The notes under the pieces are model-generated. The model saw nothing but the letters and a program-made list of their open reading frames with translations. It was not told where the DNA came from and did not search any database. A program made the position numbers and the translations under genes. Below, one piece after another: positions 1 to 5,428 of a DNA stretch of 8,253 nt. The stretch comes from an uncultured archaeon (GTDB lineage: Archaea > Thermoproteota > Nitrososphaeria > Nitrososphaerales > Nitrosopumilaceae), in assembly GCA_937896495.1 (NCBI GenBank), contig CALBNQ010000099.1:1-8253 (forward strand). Reading direction: 5' to 3'. Numbering within the stretch: the stretch's first letter is position 1; the number at the start of each line of letters is the position of its first letter.

Positions 1-54
1 GGTAATTGGTTTATCCAAAACTGTTTGTAGAATTTTTACTTTACAGTTATTCAT
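1..54 (-). CDS. Possible N-terminus of a gene running off the left edge
   Basis: From an ATG at 54 an open frame of 18 codons reads leftward on the minus strand out of the window, beginning MNNCKVKILQTVLDKPIT. The codons are A/T-ending like those of the neighbours. A TATA-like TTATTATC sits about 28 bases upstream on the same strand (around 80-88), the spacing expected for a near-leaderless archaeal transcript. The fragment is too short to recognise and no function is proposed. It could equally be an accidental open stretch; the sequence left of the window would decide. Confidence 0.3.
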   Translation of the reverse strand, partial: MNNCKVKILQTVLDKPIT

Positions 55-69
55 ACTATCTAATCACTG

Positions 70-87
70 ATTATCACTATTGATAAT
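70..87. repeat. Perfect 7-bp inverted repeat
   Basis: ATTATCA (70-76) and TGATAAT (81-87) are exact reverse complements around a 4-base spacer (CTAT). The repeat overlaps the TATA-like stretch proposed for the leftward partial gene, so it could be an operator. In sequence this AT-rich, a 7-bp match may also be chance. Confidence 0.35.
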
Positions 88-132
88 AACTACCTAGCGA
101 TTTAATGCAAAAAGAATATGAAATAAGTCAAG

Positions 133-225
133 ATGTATTGTATCACTGTGATTAGAGATTACATCATAATTTTAGGTCTTGGACTATTTGGATTAGGCGT
201 ACTTCCAAAGCCAAAAAGAAAGTAA
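133..225 (+). CDS. Possible 30-aa single-pass membrane mini-protein
   Basis: ATG at 133 opens a 30-codon frame ending with TAA at 223-225. The middle (residues about 10-24) is a hydrophobic, glycine-rich run, IIILGLGLFGLGVL. The end is a basic tail, PKPKRK. That is the shape of a one-helix membrane peptide with its positive end in the cytoplasm. An in-frame GTG at 148 would give a 25-residue version. A TATA-like TTTAATG near 100-106 fits an RNA start just before the ATG. The frame ends exactly at a hairpin and meets a minus-strand ORF tail to tail. I do not recognise a family. The amino-acid pattern looks selected rather than random, but the length leaves real doubt. Confidence 0.42.
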   Translation: MYCITVIRDYIIILGLGLFGLGVLPKPKRK

Positions 226-243
226 TCCTACGATTACCTTTGG
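205..243. terminator. Hairpin between two convergent small ORFs
   Basis: GTAATC (222-227) and GATTAC (232-237) pair perfectly around a CTAC loop. An outer stem, CCAAAG (205-210) with CTTTGG (238-243), continues it, with an 11-base bulge on the left side only. The TAA of the rightward ORF (223-225) lies in one arm and the stop of the leftward ORF (234-236) in the other, so it may act as a bidirectional 3'-end structure. No strong T-run follows, so the terminator role is inferred. Confidence 0.35.
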
Positions 244-377
244 TATTTGTACCACGATAGTACAAGATAACTATTTTCAGAAGAAACAGAACTCTTCTTA
301 ATTCTTATTTCAATCAATTCTTGTTCTAATCTCTCAATGTATTTTGCAGTACTCTTCTCCCTGGTAATTATACTCAT
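234..377 (-). CDS. Small 47-aa protein, unknown function
   Basis: ATG at 377 opens a 47-codon frame on the minus strand, ending with TAA at 236-234. Residues about 5-29 (starting REKSTAKYIERLEQE) are charged and heptad-like, suggesting a short amphipathic helix or coiled coil. A serine-rich turn and an aromatic tail (LSWYKYQR) follow. The best support is upstream: AGGAG (389-385) lies 7 bases before the ATG within a GGAGTGAT stretch that resembles the archaeal anti-SD complement. A TATA-like TATAAC lies near 402-407. It follows aspS in the same direction after about 85 bases, so co-transcription is possible. I do not recognise a family. Confidence 0.45.
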   Translation of the reverse strand: MSIITREKSTAKYIERLEQELIEIRIKKSSVSSENSYLVLSWYKYQR

Positions 378-384
378 ACAATCA

Positions 385-389
385 CTCCT
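385..389 (-). promoter_or_regulatory. Shine-Dalgarno of the 47-aa ORF
   Basis: On the minus strand AGGAG followed by TGATTGT precedes the ATG at 377, a standard SD distance. It is one of only two clear SD sites in the window; most other genes here look leaderless or translationally coupled. Confidence 0.45.
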
Positions 390-418
390 ACAATGTTTTT
401 TGTTATAGACTTCAAGGT

Positions 419-438
419 TTTGAGCTCTTTGAGCTCTT
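419..438. repeat. Short tandem repeat, 9-bp unit
   Basis: TTTGAGCTC occurs twice back to back (419-427, 428-436) and is followed by the first bases of a third partial copy. It lies in the spacer between the aspS stop and the 47-aa ORF. Each unit contains the palindrome GAGCTC. No function can be assigned. Confidence 0.5.
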
Positions 439-462
439 GTAGTATGTTGGTTAACGAATTCG

Positions 463-1749
463 CTATGGTCTTAATCTGTCTGGATCTCTTGGATACAAAA
501 CAACTTCTCTAACATTGTCAATTCCGATTAGCGTGGTCATCAATCTATCTAACCCCATTCCCCAACCTGAATGTGGTGGCATCCCCCAGTCAAATGTTTT
601 AAGATGATCTGTAAACTGTACGGGATCTAATTCTTGTTCTTTTAATCTTGTTTTTAATAATTCTGAATCATGTAGTCTAGTTCCACCTGATGATAGTTCC
701 AAATACCCATATTGTAAATCAAATGAACGTGATAATGTGGAATCTTCATCTTTTTCTCTGATGTAAAATGGTTTTAATTTCATAGGCCAATCCGTTAAAA
801 AGTAAAATCCTGGATGATTTTTTCCAATAATTCTTAGATGAGAATCTAACAAATCCTCTCCAAATTCTACTTTTTCCCCTGCTTGTTTTAATTCTTCAAT
901 ACATTGACTATACGTAATTCTCTCAAATGGTGATGATGGAACTTCTATTGTATGTTCAATCATTTCTTGTTCTTTTTTACAGTTCTCTGATGTGAATTTG
1001 TATATCTCTAAAACTAATGATTCTAAAACATTCATGACATCTGTATAATCCATGAATGCTGCTTCAATGTCTATACTTGTAAATTCTGTCAAGTGTCTTC
1101 CAGTATGTGAATTTTCTGCTCTATAGAAATTTGAAATTTCAAATACTCTTTCTAATCCAATTGTCATTTGTTCTTTGTATAATTGTGGACTTTGTGCTAG
1201 ATATGCTGTATCTCCAAAATAATCCAATGAAAAAAGATCTGCTCCCCCCTCACTTGCACTTCCAATTATTTTAGGTGTTGTAATTTCAATGAATTTTTTT
1301 TCTGCAAGTGTTTTACGTAATGATTGTAATACGTGATGTCTTAATTTAAAAATTGAAGCTGTTTTTTGATTTCTCATATCTAATGCACGATGATTTAATC
1401 TTGTATCGATATTACTTTCCAGTCTCCCTATTGGATCTACTGGTAATGGATGTATTGCTTTTCCTAACACTTGTATTTCTTCTGCTTTGATTTCAAACTC
1501 AAAATCTCTTGCTTTAGTTTCTTGTACTATTCCTTTGATACTTACTATACTTTGACGATTAATTTCTCCTAAATTATCATTTAATTCTCCCTTTACAATT
1601 ACTTGAGAAATTCCTGAAACATCTCGTAATGTAATAAATGACATTTTACCTAATTTTCTAAAATCTTCAATCCATCCTCCCAATCTTACTTGCTTTCCGA
1701 TTAATTCTACTGTTAGTTCTGAAATATCATGAGTTTTAACGAAATTCAA
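463..1749 (-). CDS. aspS: Aspartate--tRNA ligase (archaeal type)
   Basis: Class IIb synthetase that charges tRNA with aspartate in the cytoplasm, through an aspartyl-adenylate. The 428 residues match the short archaeal/eukaryotic type, without the extra insertion domain of bacterial AspRS. An OB-fold anticodon-binding domain (about 18-95) precedes the catalytic domain. Motif 1 is around 153-173 (ITTPKIIGSASEGGADLF). Motif 2 is around 208-224 (FYRAENSHTGRHLTEFT; Arg210 is the usual ATP/substrate arginine). Motif 3 is GWGMGLDRL (395-403, Arg402). The end, LYPRDPDRLRP, is typical. The start is TTG at 1749, supported by AAGGAG six bases upstream. It is the second gene of a unit with the NusA-like gene, 10 bases away. 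Whether it also charges tRNA-Asn (non-discriminating form) cannot be settled from the sequence by eye. Confidence 0.97.
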   Translation of the reverse strand: MNFVKTHDISELTVELIGKQVRLGGWIEDFRKLGKMSFITLRDVSGISQVIVKGELNDNLGEINRQSIVSIKGIVQETKARDFEFEIKAEEIQVLGKAIHPLPVDPIGRLESNIDTRLNHRALDMRNQKTASIFKLRHHVLQSLRKTLAEKKFIEITTPKIIGSASEGGADLFSLDYFGDTAYLAQSPQLYKEQMTIGLERVFEISNFYRAENSHTGRHLTEFTSIDIEAAFMDYTDVMNVLESLVLEIYKFTSENCKKEQEMIEHTIEVPSSPFERITYSQCIEELKQAGEKVEFGEDLLDSHLRIIGKNHPGFYFLTDWPMKLKPFYIREKDEDSTLSRSFDLQYGYLELSSGGTRLHDSELLKTRLKEQELDPVQFTDHLKTFDWGMPPHSGWGMGLDRLMTTLIGIDNVREVVLYPRDPDRLRP

Positions 1750-1755
1750 CTTTTT

Positions 1756-1761
1756 CTCCTT
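1756..1761 (-). promoter_or_regulatory. aspS Shine-Dalgarno overlapping upstream stop codon
   Basis: AAGGAG reads 1761 to 1756 on the minus strand, with 6 bases to the TTG start of aspS. It overlaps the TAA (1762-1760) of the NusA-like gene, so ribosomes ending the first gene are placed to start the second. It decides the otherwise weak TTG start. Confidence 0.8.
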
Positions 1762-2272
1762 ACCTTTTATCTTCGAATTCTATCTCAATGTCAAGGTTTC
1801 GGGCATTTTTTACAATTTCTACCACTTTTTTTGTATCTATTGGAAATCGTGGTGTCCATCTTCCTGAAATCACCGCTTTAGTTTTTTGAATACCTCCTGG
1901 TGCCCATACTGAATTGATTGATAATATTTTTGTTGGAAAGAACAGATCTTCGATAAATTTCTTATCTGTTTCTTCTGCTTCTACAAGCCATATTTTATTC
2001 TTGAATTGATCTTGTAATATTCTATATATCGTCCTACTTTGTCTTATTTTCATGATATCTTTTTTGTCTAATTCTAGAACCATATTCCCTTCAAATTCTT
2101 TACATGAATACAGAGTAAAATTTTCAACGTCATTATTTGATTTTGCAATGGTTGCAAGAGTGATTGATGCATTTACATCTGATTGTGATAGTAATCCTGT
2201 TTCGACTTTACCCTCACATTGAGGACATAGAACCGCATTTTTTGCATCAAAAACACAAATTGGAAGTTTCAT
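1760..2272 (-). CDS. NusA-like KH-domain protein with N-terminal zinc ribbon
   Basis: The protein matches the archaeal NusA-like family, thought to bind RNA during transcription or RNA handling; its exact role is not established. An N-terminal zinc-ribbon-like stretch has Cys6, Cys16 and Cys19 (CPQC). A KH-type region follows (about 60-120), with the recognisable segment KNKIWLVEAE...FIEDLFFPTKILSINSVWAPGG. A second KH-like half covers about 130-168. Two oddities are seen. As I recall the family, the first zinc pair is CxxC, but here it is C-V-F-D, so Asp9 replaces a cysteine. The glycine loop (GxxG) expected for RNA contact is RQSR (77-80). It starts with ATG, is the first gene of a unit with aspS, and is transcribed away from the ABC ATPase gene. 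Family assignment is fairly sure; function is not. Confidence 0.82.
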   Translation of the reverse strand: MKLPICVFDAKNAVLCPQCEGKVETGLLSQSDVNASITLATIAKSNNDVENFTLYSCKEFEGNMVLELDKKDIMKIRQSRTIYRILQDQFKNKIWLVEAEETDKKFIEDLFFPTKILSINSVWAPGGIQKTKAVISGRWTPRFPIDTKKVVEIVKNARNLDIEIEFEDKR

Positions 2273-2303
2273 TTAAATCGACTTTTATCGTTTTGATAAT
2301 GTT

Positions 2304-2312
2304 GTTTATATC
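2304..2312. promoter_or_regulatory. TATA box shared by two divergent genes
   Basis: TTTATATC (2305-2312) on the plus strand lies about 28 bases before the TTG start of the ABC ATPase at 2337. That predicts an RNA starting at or just before the start codon. Read on the minus strand, the same bases give GATATAAAC, about 36 bases before the ATG of the NusA-like gene at 2272, predicting a leader of about 10 bases. No other good TATA element was seen in the 64-base gap, so both genes may use the same one. Confidence 0.6.
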
Positions 2313-2336
2313 CCTTGGTGCAAAATAAATTTCTAG

Positions 2337-3293
2337 TTGAGATCTGAAAAGACAAAGAAATTTTTAGAAGTTAATGGATTGTCATCCAGATATTATTCAT
2401 CTAATGGTCCTGTATATGCCGTTGATAATGTGGATTTTTCATTAAATGAAAATGAATCAATTGGAATTGCAGGTGAAAGTGCATGTGGGAAAAGTACCTT
2501 GGGGTTGTCTATTATTCGAATGCTTTCTGGAGGAAAAACTTTTGGAAAAATTACTTTTCAAGGTGAATCTATTTTAGATGTGCCTGAATCAGAATTTGAT
2601 GAATACTTTAGATGGAAAAAAATCTCCATGATTTTCCAAGGTGCCATGAGTTCATTAGATCCTGTTTTTACAATTAATGAACAATTTATTGAAATTTTAA
2701 ATCAACATGATTTTGATGGTGATTTGATTCAAACTATTCATGATGCAATAATATCTGTTGGACTAAATTTACATGTATTAAAAAAATATCCTCATGAATT
2801 AAGCGGAGGAATGAAACAAAGAGCAATTATTGCTATGGCGTTACTCTTGAAACCAAAATTTGTTATTGCTGATGAACCTACCACTGCACTTGATGTTTTA
2901 ATTCAAGCACAAATAATGAACTTGCTAAAAAATCTCAAAAAGAAAGGAATGTCTTTTATGTTAATTACACATGATTTGGCTGTATTATCTGAAATTGCAG
3001 ATAAAATAGGTATTATGTATGGTGGCCAGATGGTTGAATTTGGTTCTTCTGAAGAAATTTACCATAACCCAAAACATCCGTACACTCAAGGACTTCTGGA
3101 ATCTATACCGACTCTGAAAGGAAATTCGCCAAGATATATCAAAGGAAACCCTCCTAGTCTATTTGATGTTCCAACACAATGTCAATTCATTGAGCGTTGT
3201 CCTCTGGTAATGGACAAATGCTCTCAACTTCCTCCCAAATTTAAAACTGCCACTGGATATACACGATGTTGGTTATATGATGATACTTCATAA
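2337..3293 (+). CDS. Oligopeptide/dipeptide-type ABC transporter ATPase (OppD/DppD family)
   Basis: ATPase subunit that would drive import of peptides or similar solutes by a permease at the inner face of the membrane. The 318 residues are the usual family length. Walker A is GESACGKS (46-53), Q-loop Gln101, signature LSGGMKQR (155-162), Walker B FVIADE (175-180) and H-loop His212. The C-terminal oligo_HPY region (about 245-315) carries Cys282, Cys288, Cys295 and Cys311. This cysteine pattern binds an Fe-S cluster in some DppD/OppD proteins. The start is TTG at 2337, chosen because a TATA box sits at leaderless distance and no SD is seen. No permease, binding protein or second ATPase is in the window, so it is either an orphan subunit or the end of a transporter encoded elsewhere. 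The substrate cannot be told; peptides and nickel are both transported by this family. Confidence 0.95.
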   Translation: MRSEKTKKFLEVNGLSSRYYSSNGPVYAVDNVDFSLNENESIGIAGESACGKSTLGLSIIRMLSGGKTFGKITFQGESILDVPESEFDEYFRWKKISMIFQGAMSSLDPVFTINEQFIEILNQHDFDGDLIQTIHDAIISVGLNLHVLKKYPHELSGGMKQRAIIAMALLLKPKFVIADEPTTALDVLIQAQIMNLLKNLKKKGMSFMLITHDLAVLSEIADKIGIMYGGQMVEFGSSEEIYHNPKHPYTQGLLESIPTLKGNSPRYIKGNPPSLFDVPTQCQFIERCPLVMDKCSQLPPKFKTATGYTRCWLYDDTS

Positions 3294-3608
3294 TTATTTT
3301 GAATTTAGAAATTCTTTATCTATTTTTTTAAGATATATTTCTTGAATTTTTGTGATTTCTCTTTGAACTGTATTTTTACAAATTATTTTTGCGTATTTTT
3401 CTAAATCTTTGTTGTGTTGAATTTTTTCAAAACTTTCAATTTTTTTGATAGATTCTTGTTCAAACCTCATAACATCTTTTAACTCTCTACTGATTTCTTC
3501 TGCACTCATTTTTTCATAATCTTTTGAATTTGATTTTCTAAAACTAATTTCATCAATTAATTGTGTGATCTCATCTGATTCTTTCATATGTTGAATATAT
3601 TGATTCAT
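3294..3608 (-). CDS. Conserved-looking 104-aa charged helical protein, unknown function
   Basis: I do not recognise this protein. It is rich in Lys and Glu, with many Ile, and has no membrane segment, signal peptide or metal motif; the only cysteine is Cys77. Residues about 33-100 read as long amphipathic helices (MSAEEISRELKDVMRFEQES and following), suggesting a small helical bundle or coiled coil that binds a partner. It starts with ATG at 3608, 9 bases after the stop of the zinc-finger mini-gene, with no clear SD or TATA. It is probably the last gene of a three-gene transcript. Its TAA abuts the TAA of the convergent ABC ATPase gene with no base between. Codon use matches the neighbours, so it is likely a real, lineage-restricted gene. 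Confidence 0.8.
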   Translation of the reverse strand: MNQYIQHMKESDEITQLIDEISFRKSNSKDYEKMSAEEISRELKDVMRFEQESIKKIESFEKIQHNKDLEKYAKIICKNTVQREITKIQEIYLKKIDKEFLNSK

Positions 3609-3617
3609 TTAAATAAA

Positions 3618-3713
3618 TTATTTTTGATTATTTTTCTTATGATCTAAAATATGTTTGAGCCCTTCTGACATGCTGAGTGAATCTAAATCAATCATACAAT
3701 ATGGGCATTTCAA
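3618..3713 (-). CDS. 31-aa C2H2 zinc-finger mini-protein
   Basis: Between the two larger genes of this cluster, a TTG at 3713 opens a 31-codon frame that ends with TAA at 3620-3618. The protein starts L/M-K-CPYC and has Cys3, Cys6, His21 and His25 (C-x2-C-x14-H-x3-H). This is close to the classical Cys2-His2 finger, and little else is present; the tail is DHKKNNQK. TTG is the only usable start before an in-frame stop at 3731-3729. It begins one base after the TAA of the upstream 124-aa gene, which suggests coupled translation. The next gene begins 9 bases after its stop. Complete zinc ligands in such a short frame, together with operon-tight spacing, support a real gene. Its role is unknown; DNA, RNA or protein binding are all possible. 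Confidence 0.68.
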   Translation of the reverse strand: MKCPYCMIDLDSLSMSEGLKHILDHKKNNQK

Positions 3714-3714
3714 T

Positions 3715-4089
3715 TTAAGAAAATTCTTTTACAATTGGTAGACAAGAATCTATGATTCTTAACATCTCTGAACGAATAACTTTTTTATCAATTGATACCC
3801 ATACTCTGGATTTATTTATTGCAAATGAGATGGTCTGGACTTTTTTTCGTTCCTCCCAAACAAATTCAATTTCCCCTAGATTCTTATCAAAAAATCCTTC
3901 AAGATCTGTTTTCATTGCGATATGTGAAAATTGATAATGTGTATCTTTTTCATTTAACATTGGAACAAGTTCATGTCTTCTTGTATGTGCTAATAACTCA
4001 CCACTTTGTCCAATCACGCCTACAAATCGGATAAATGGACTAATTGTGGAGATAGATTTGCAAATTTTTTCAAAATTTTGTTCTGTCAT
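3715..4089 (-). CDS. Thaumarchaeal conserved protein, probable DUF6659-like family
   Basis: The 124-residue protein resembles a family common in ammonia-oxidising archaea, often annotated as DUF6659. The match rests on the start (NFEKICKSISTISPFIRFVG, residues 5-24), then GVIGQSGELLA, and then a later strand-rich half with FVWEERKKVQTISFAI (76-91) and RVWVSIDKK (95-103). The alternating strands and helices suggest a small alpha/beta sensor- or profilin-like fold, but that is inference. There is no signal peptide, membrane helix or catalytic motif. It is the first gene of a three-gene cluster and starts with ATG at 4089 behind its own TATA box. Function is unknown. The family call is from memory and moderately sure. 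Confidence 0.85.
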   Translation of the reverse strand: MTEQNFEKICKSISTISPFIRFVGVIGQSGELLAHTRRHELVPMLNEKDTHYQFSHIAMKTDLEGFFDKNLGEIEFVWEERKKVQTISFAINKSRVWVSIDKKVIRSEMLRIIDSCLPIVKEFS

Positions 4090-4112
4090 TTACTAGTTCT
4101 GAAAAAAGATGA

Positions 4113-4120
4113 TATTTTAA
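4113..4120 (-). promoter_or_regulatory. TATA box of the 4089-3294 gene cluster
   Basis: TTAAAATA reads 4120 to 4113 on the minus strand, centred about 27 bases before the ATG at 4089. That predicts a leaderless transcript. No SD is visible before the ATG, which agrees with this. Confidence 0.55.
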
Positions 4121-4156
4121 TGATTGTCTCTTATTTTTGCACATTGTATTTTTGTT

Positions 4157-4657
4157 TTAAAAAATAGATCCCAACCCTGCTACAACTATTATTGTCTTTA
4201 CTGCTTTTCCTGAAATCATGAATATTGTGAATTTAGAAAATTTCATCTTTCTTGCACCTGCAGAAATTAAAACCAAATCTCCTATTACTGGAATCCATGC
4301 TGCAAAAAATATTGCACTCCACCCAAATTTATCTAAAATTTTATGACTTTTTTTATGATTTACTTCTTCATGTTTCTTTTTTTTAAATTTATTAAATATT
4401 CTATTTCCTCCTAACCCTATAGTATAGTTAAAAATTCCGCCTGTGGTTGAACCTATCATCAGAGCTGTTGCAACTAGAAAAATATTTTCACCTCCCATCA
4501 ATAATGCTGATGTTAAAATTTCTGTAGGTAATGGCAGTGCCGTAGCTGATAATAGTGAATTAATGAATAATCCTATAATCCCATACTCTTGAAATGTATT
4601 ATTTGCTAGTATTTCTTGTACTTGTTGATAATACTCAATGAATAATTCGTAACTCAT
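4157..4657 (-). CDS. Small VTT/DedA-superfamily membrane protein (YqaA-like)
   Basis: Integral membrane protein of 166 residues in the VTT (SNARE-associated/DedA) superfamily, closest in pattern to short YqaA-type proteins. Hydrophobic segments lie at about 26-52, 58-83, 113-134 and 141-163. Marks of the family are SATALPLPTE (37-46) in a re-entrant-loop position, the WIPVIGD segment (121-127), and GARKMKFSKF (134-143) before a last helix with SGK. A basic cytoplasmic loop, KFKKKKHEEVNHKKSHK, lies between the halves. Related proteins are linked to phospholipid scrambling or flipping of lipid carriers; the substrate here is unknown. It starts with ATG at 4657; a weak TATA-like GTTTAATC (4690-4683) lies about 29 bases upstream. 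It is transcribed away from a second VTT gene. The last codons plus the stop include a T6 run that could help termination. Confidence 0.85.
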   Translation of the reverse strand: MSYELFIEYYQQVQEILANNTFQEYGIIGLFINSLLSATALPLPTEILTSALLMGGENIFLVATALMIGSTTGGIFNYTIGLGGNRIFNKFKKKKHEEVNHKKSHKILDKFGWSAIFFAAWIPVIGDLVLISAGARKMKFSKFTIFMISGKAVKTIIVVAGLGSIF

Positions 4658-4765
4658 CTTTTTTCTTTATTATTTTCTGTAGATTAAACATATCCATTTG
4701 AAATTAATTCTTTTTACTTGTACGATTATTCCTGTTTTCTGATTTTCTCAAAAATCTTAGTTTTT

Positions 4766-4774
4766 GTTAAATAC
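4766..4774 (+). promoter_or_regulatory. TATA-like box of the rightward VTT gene
   Basis: GTTAAATAC is centred about 26 bases before a GTG at 4796. The distance fits a leaderless transcript that starts at that GTG and is the main reason for preferring it over the upstream TTG at 4718. Confidence 0.45.
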
Positions 4775-4795
4775 TGCTTATTTCTAAATCGGTTT

Positions 4796-5428
4796 GTGGA
4801 TTTTACTGATATTTTTCCATTTGCTGTAAGTGATGGATATCTTATTTTGACTCTGGTAAATTTTTTTGGTTCACTTGTTCCTTTTGTACCTCTTCCTGGT
4901 TTTTTATTATTAGCCACAATGTCTATCGGCAATCAATATGATCTGCATATTTTGGCATTACTTTCTGCAGTTTCAGCTACTGTTGCAAAACAAATTATCT
5001 TTTTTGTAAGTTTTAAAGGTAGAAAAATTATTAGCAAAAAAACTCAAAAAAGAATGCGTCCTTTTGAAAGATTAGTAAAAAAATATGGTGCAGCTGCTGC
5101 ATTTGTAGCTGCTGCAACTCCTATACCTGATGATATTATTTTCGTTCCTTTGGGATTGGCAAAATACAATCCAAAAAGATTTTTTGTTTCAACACTTGCA
5201 GGAAAAATTGTTCTTAGTTATTCAATAGTTTTTCTTTATCATTATTTGGGATTGTCTATAGTTGAACCACTTGTCAAAGATCTAGATAGTGCAACTCCTA
5301 TCTACATTGGAATTGCAACATTTGGAATAATAATGACTGTAGTAATTATTCTTCTTTTAAGATTGGATTGGGCTAGAATTCTTGGAAAGTTTTTACCATG
5401 GACTTTGGATGAAAATAACCCTGATTAA
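4796..5428 (+). CDS. VTT/DedA-superfamily membrane protein
   Basis: Polytopic membrane protein of the VTT superfamily, probably acting on lipids or lipid-linked carriers in the cytoplasmic membrane (known of relatives; not shown here). I start it at GTG 4796, giving 210 residues. The frame is open back to a TTG at 4718 (236 residues), but the extra 26 codons include many C-ending and rare ones (TGC, CGG, TTC, TAC) unlike the body, and a TATA-like box fits 4796. Numbering from 4796, hydrophobic spans lie near 14-44, 51-73, 100-122, 130-153 and 167-188. Family-like motifs are the PFVPLPG segment (29-35), a basic loop (KGRKIISKKTQKRMRPFERL, 74-93), and ATPIPDD (107-113) then GLAKYNPKRFF. Its stop overlaps that of the convergent glycosylase gene in the palindrome TTAA. 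It is the divergent neighbour of another VTT gene, perhaps functionally linked. Confidence 0.85.
   Translation: MDFTDIFPFAVSDGYLILTLVNFFGSLVPFVPLPGFLLLATMSIGNQYDLHILALLSAVSATVAKQIIFFVSFKGRKIISKKTQKRMRPFERLVKKYGAAAAFVAAATPIPDDIIFVPLGLAKYNPKRFFVSTLAGKIVLSYSIVFLYHYLGLSIVEPLVKDLDSATPIYIGIATFGIIMTVVIILLLRLDWARILGKFLPWTLDENNPD

Noticed and set aside
142..152. Palindrome ATCAC-T-GTGAT
   Set aside because: It resembles a bacterial CRP half-site pair, but it lies inside the 30-aa ORF and a 5-bp arm is easily chance.
105..155. 16-codon plus-strand frame starting ATGCAAAAAGAA
   Set aside because: Too short, no motif, and in a different frame from the better membrane-peptide ORF it overlaps.
1..462. 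Search for a tRNA or other structured RNA in the left spacer
   Set aside because: No cloverleaf, T-loop GTTCRA or acceptor pairing was found on either strand by eye.
3752..4034. Two overlapping plus-strand frames of 60 and 80 codons
   Set aside because: They lie wholly inside the minus-strand 124-aa gene, have no coherent protein pattern and no promoter, and reflect its composition.
4726..4932. Minus-strand frame of 68 codons opposite the VTT gene
   Set aside because: It overlaps a well-supported membrane protein and shows no motif.
5092..5116. Repeated AGCTGCTGCA
   Set aside because: It arises from two alanine runs in the VTT protein, not from a DNA repeat element.
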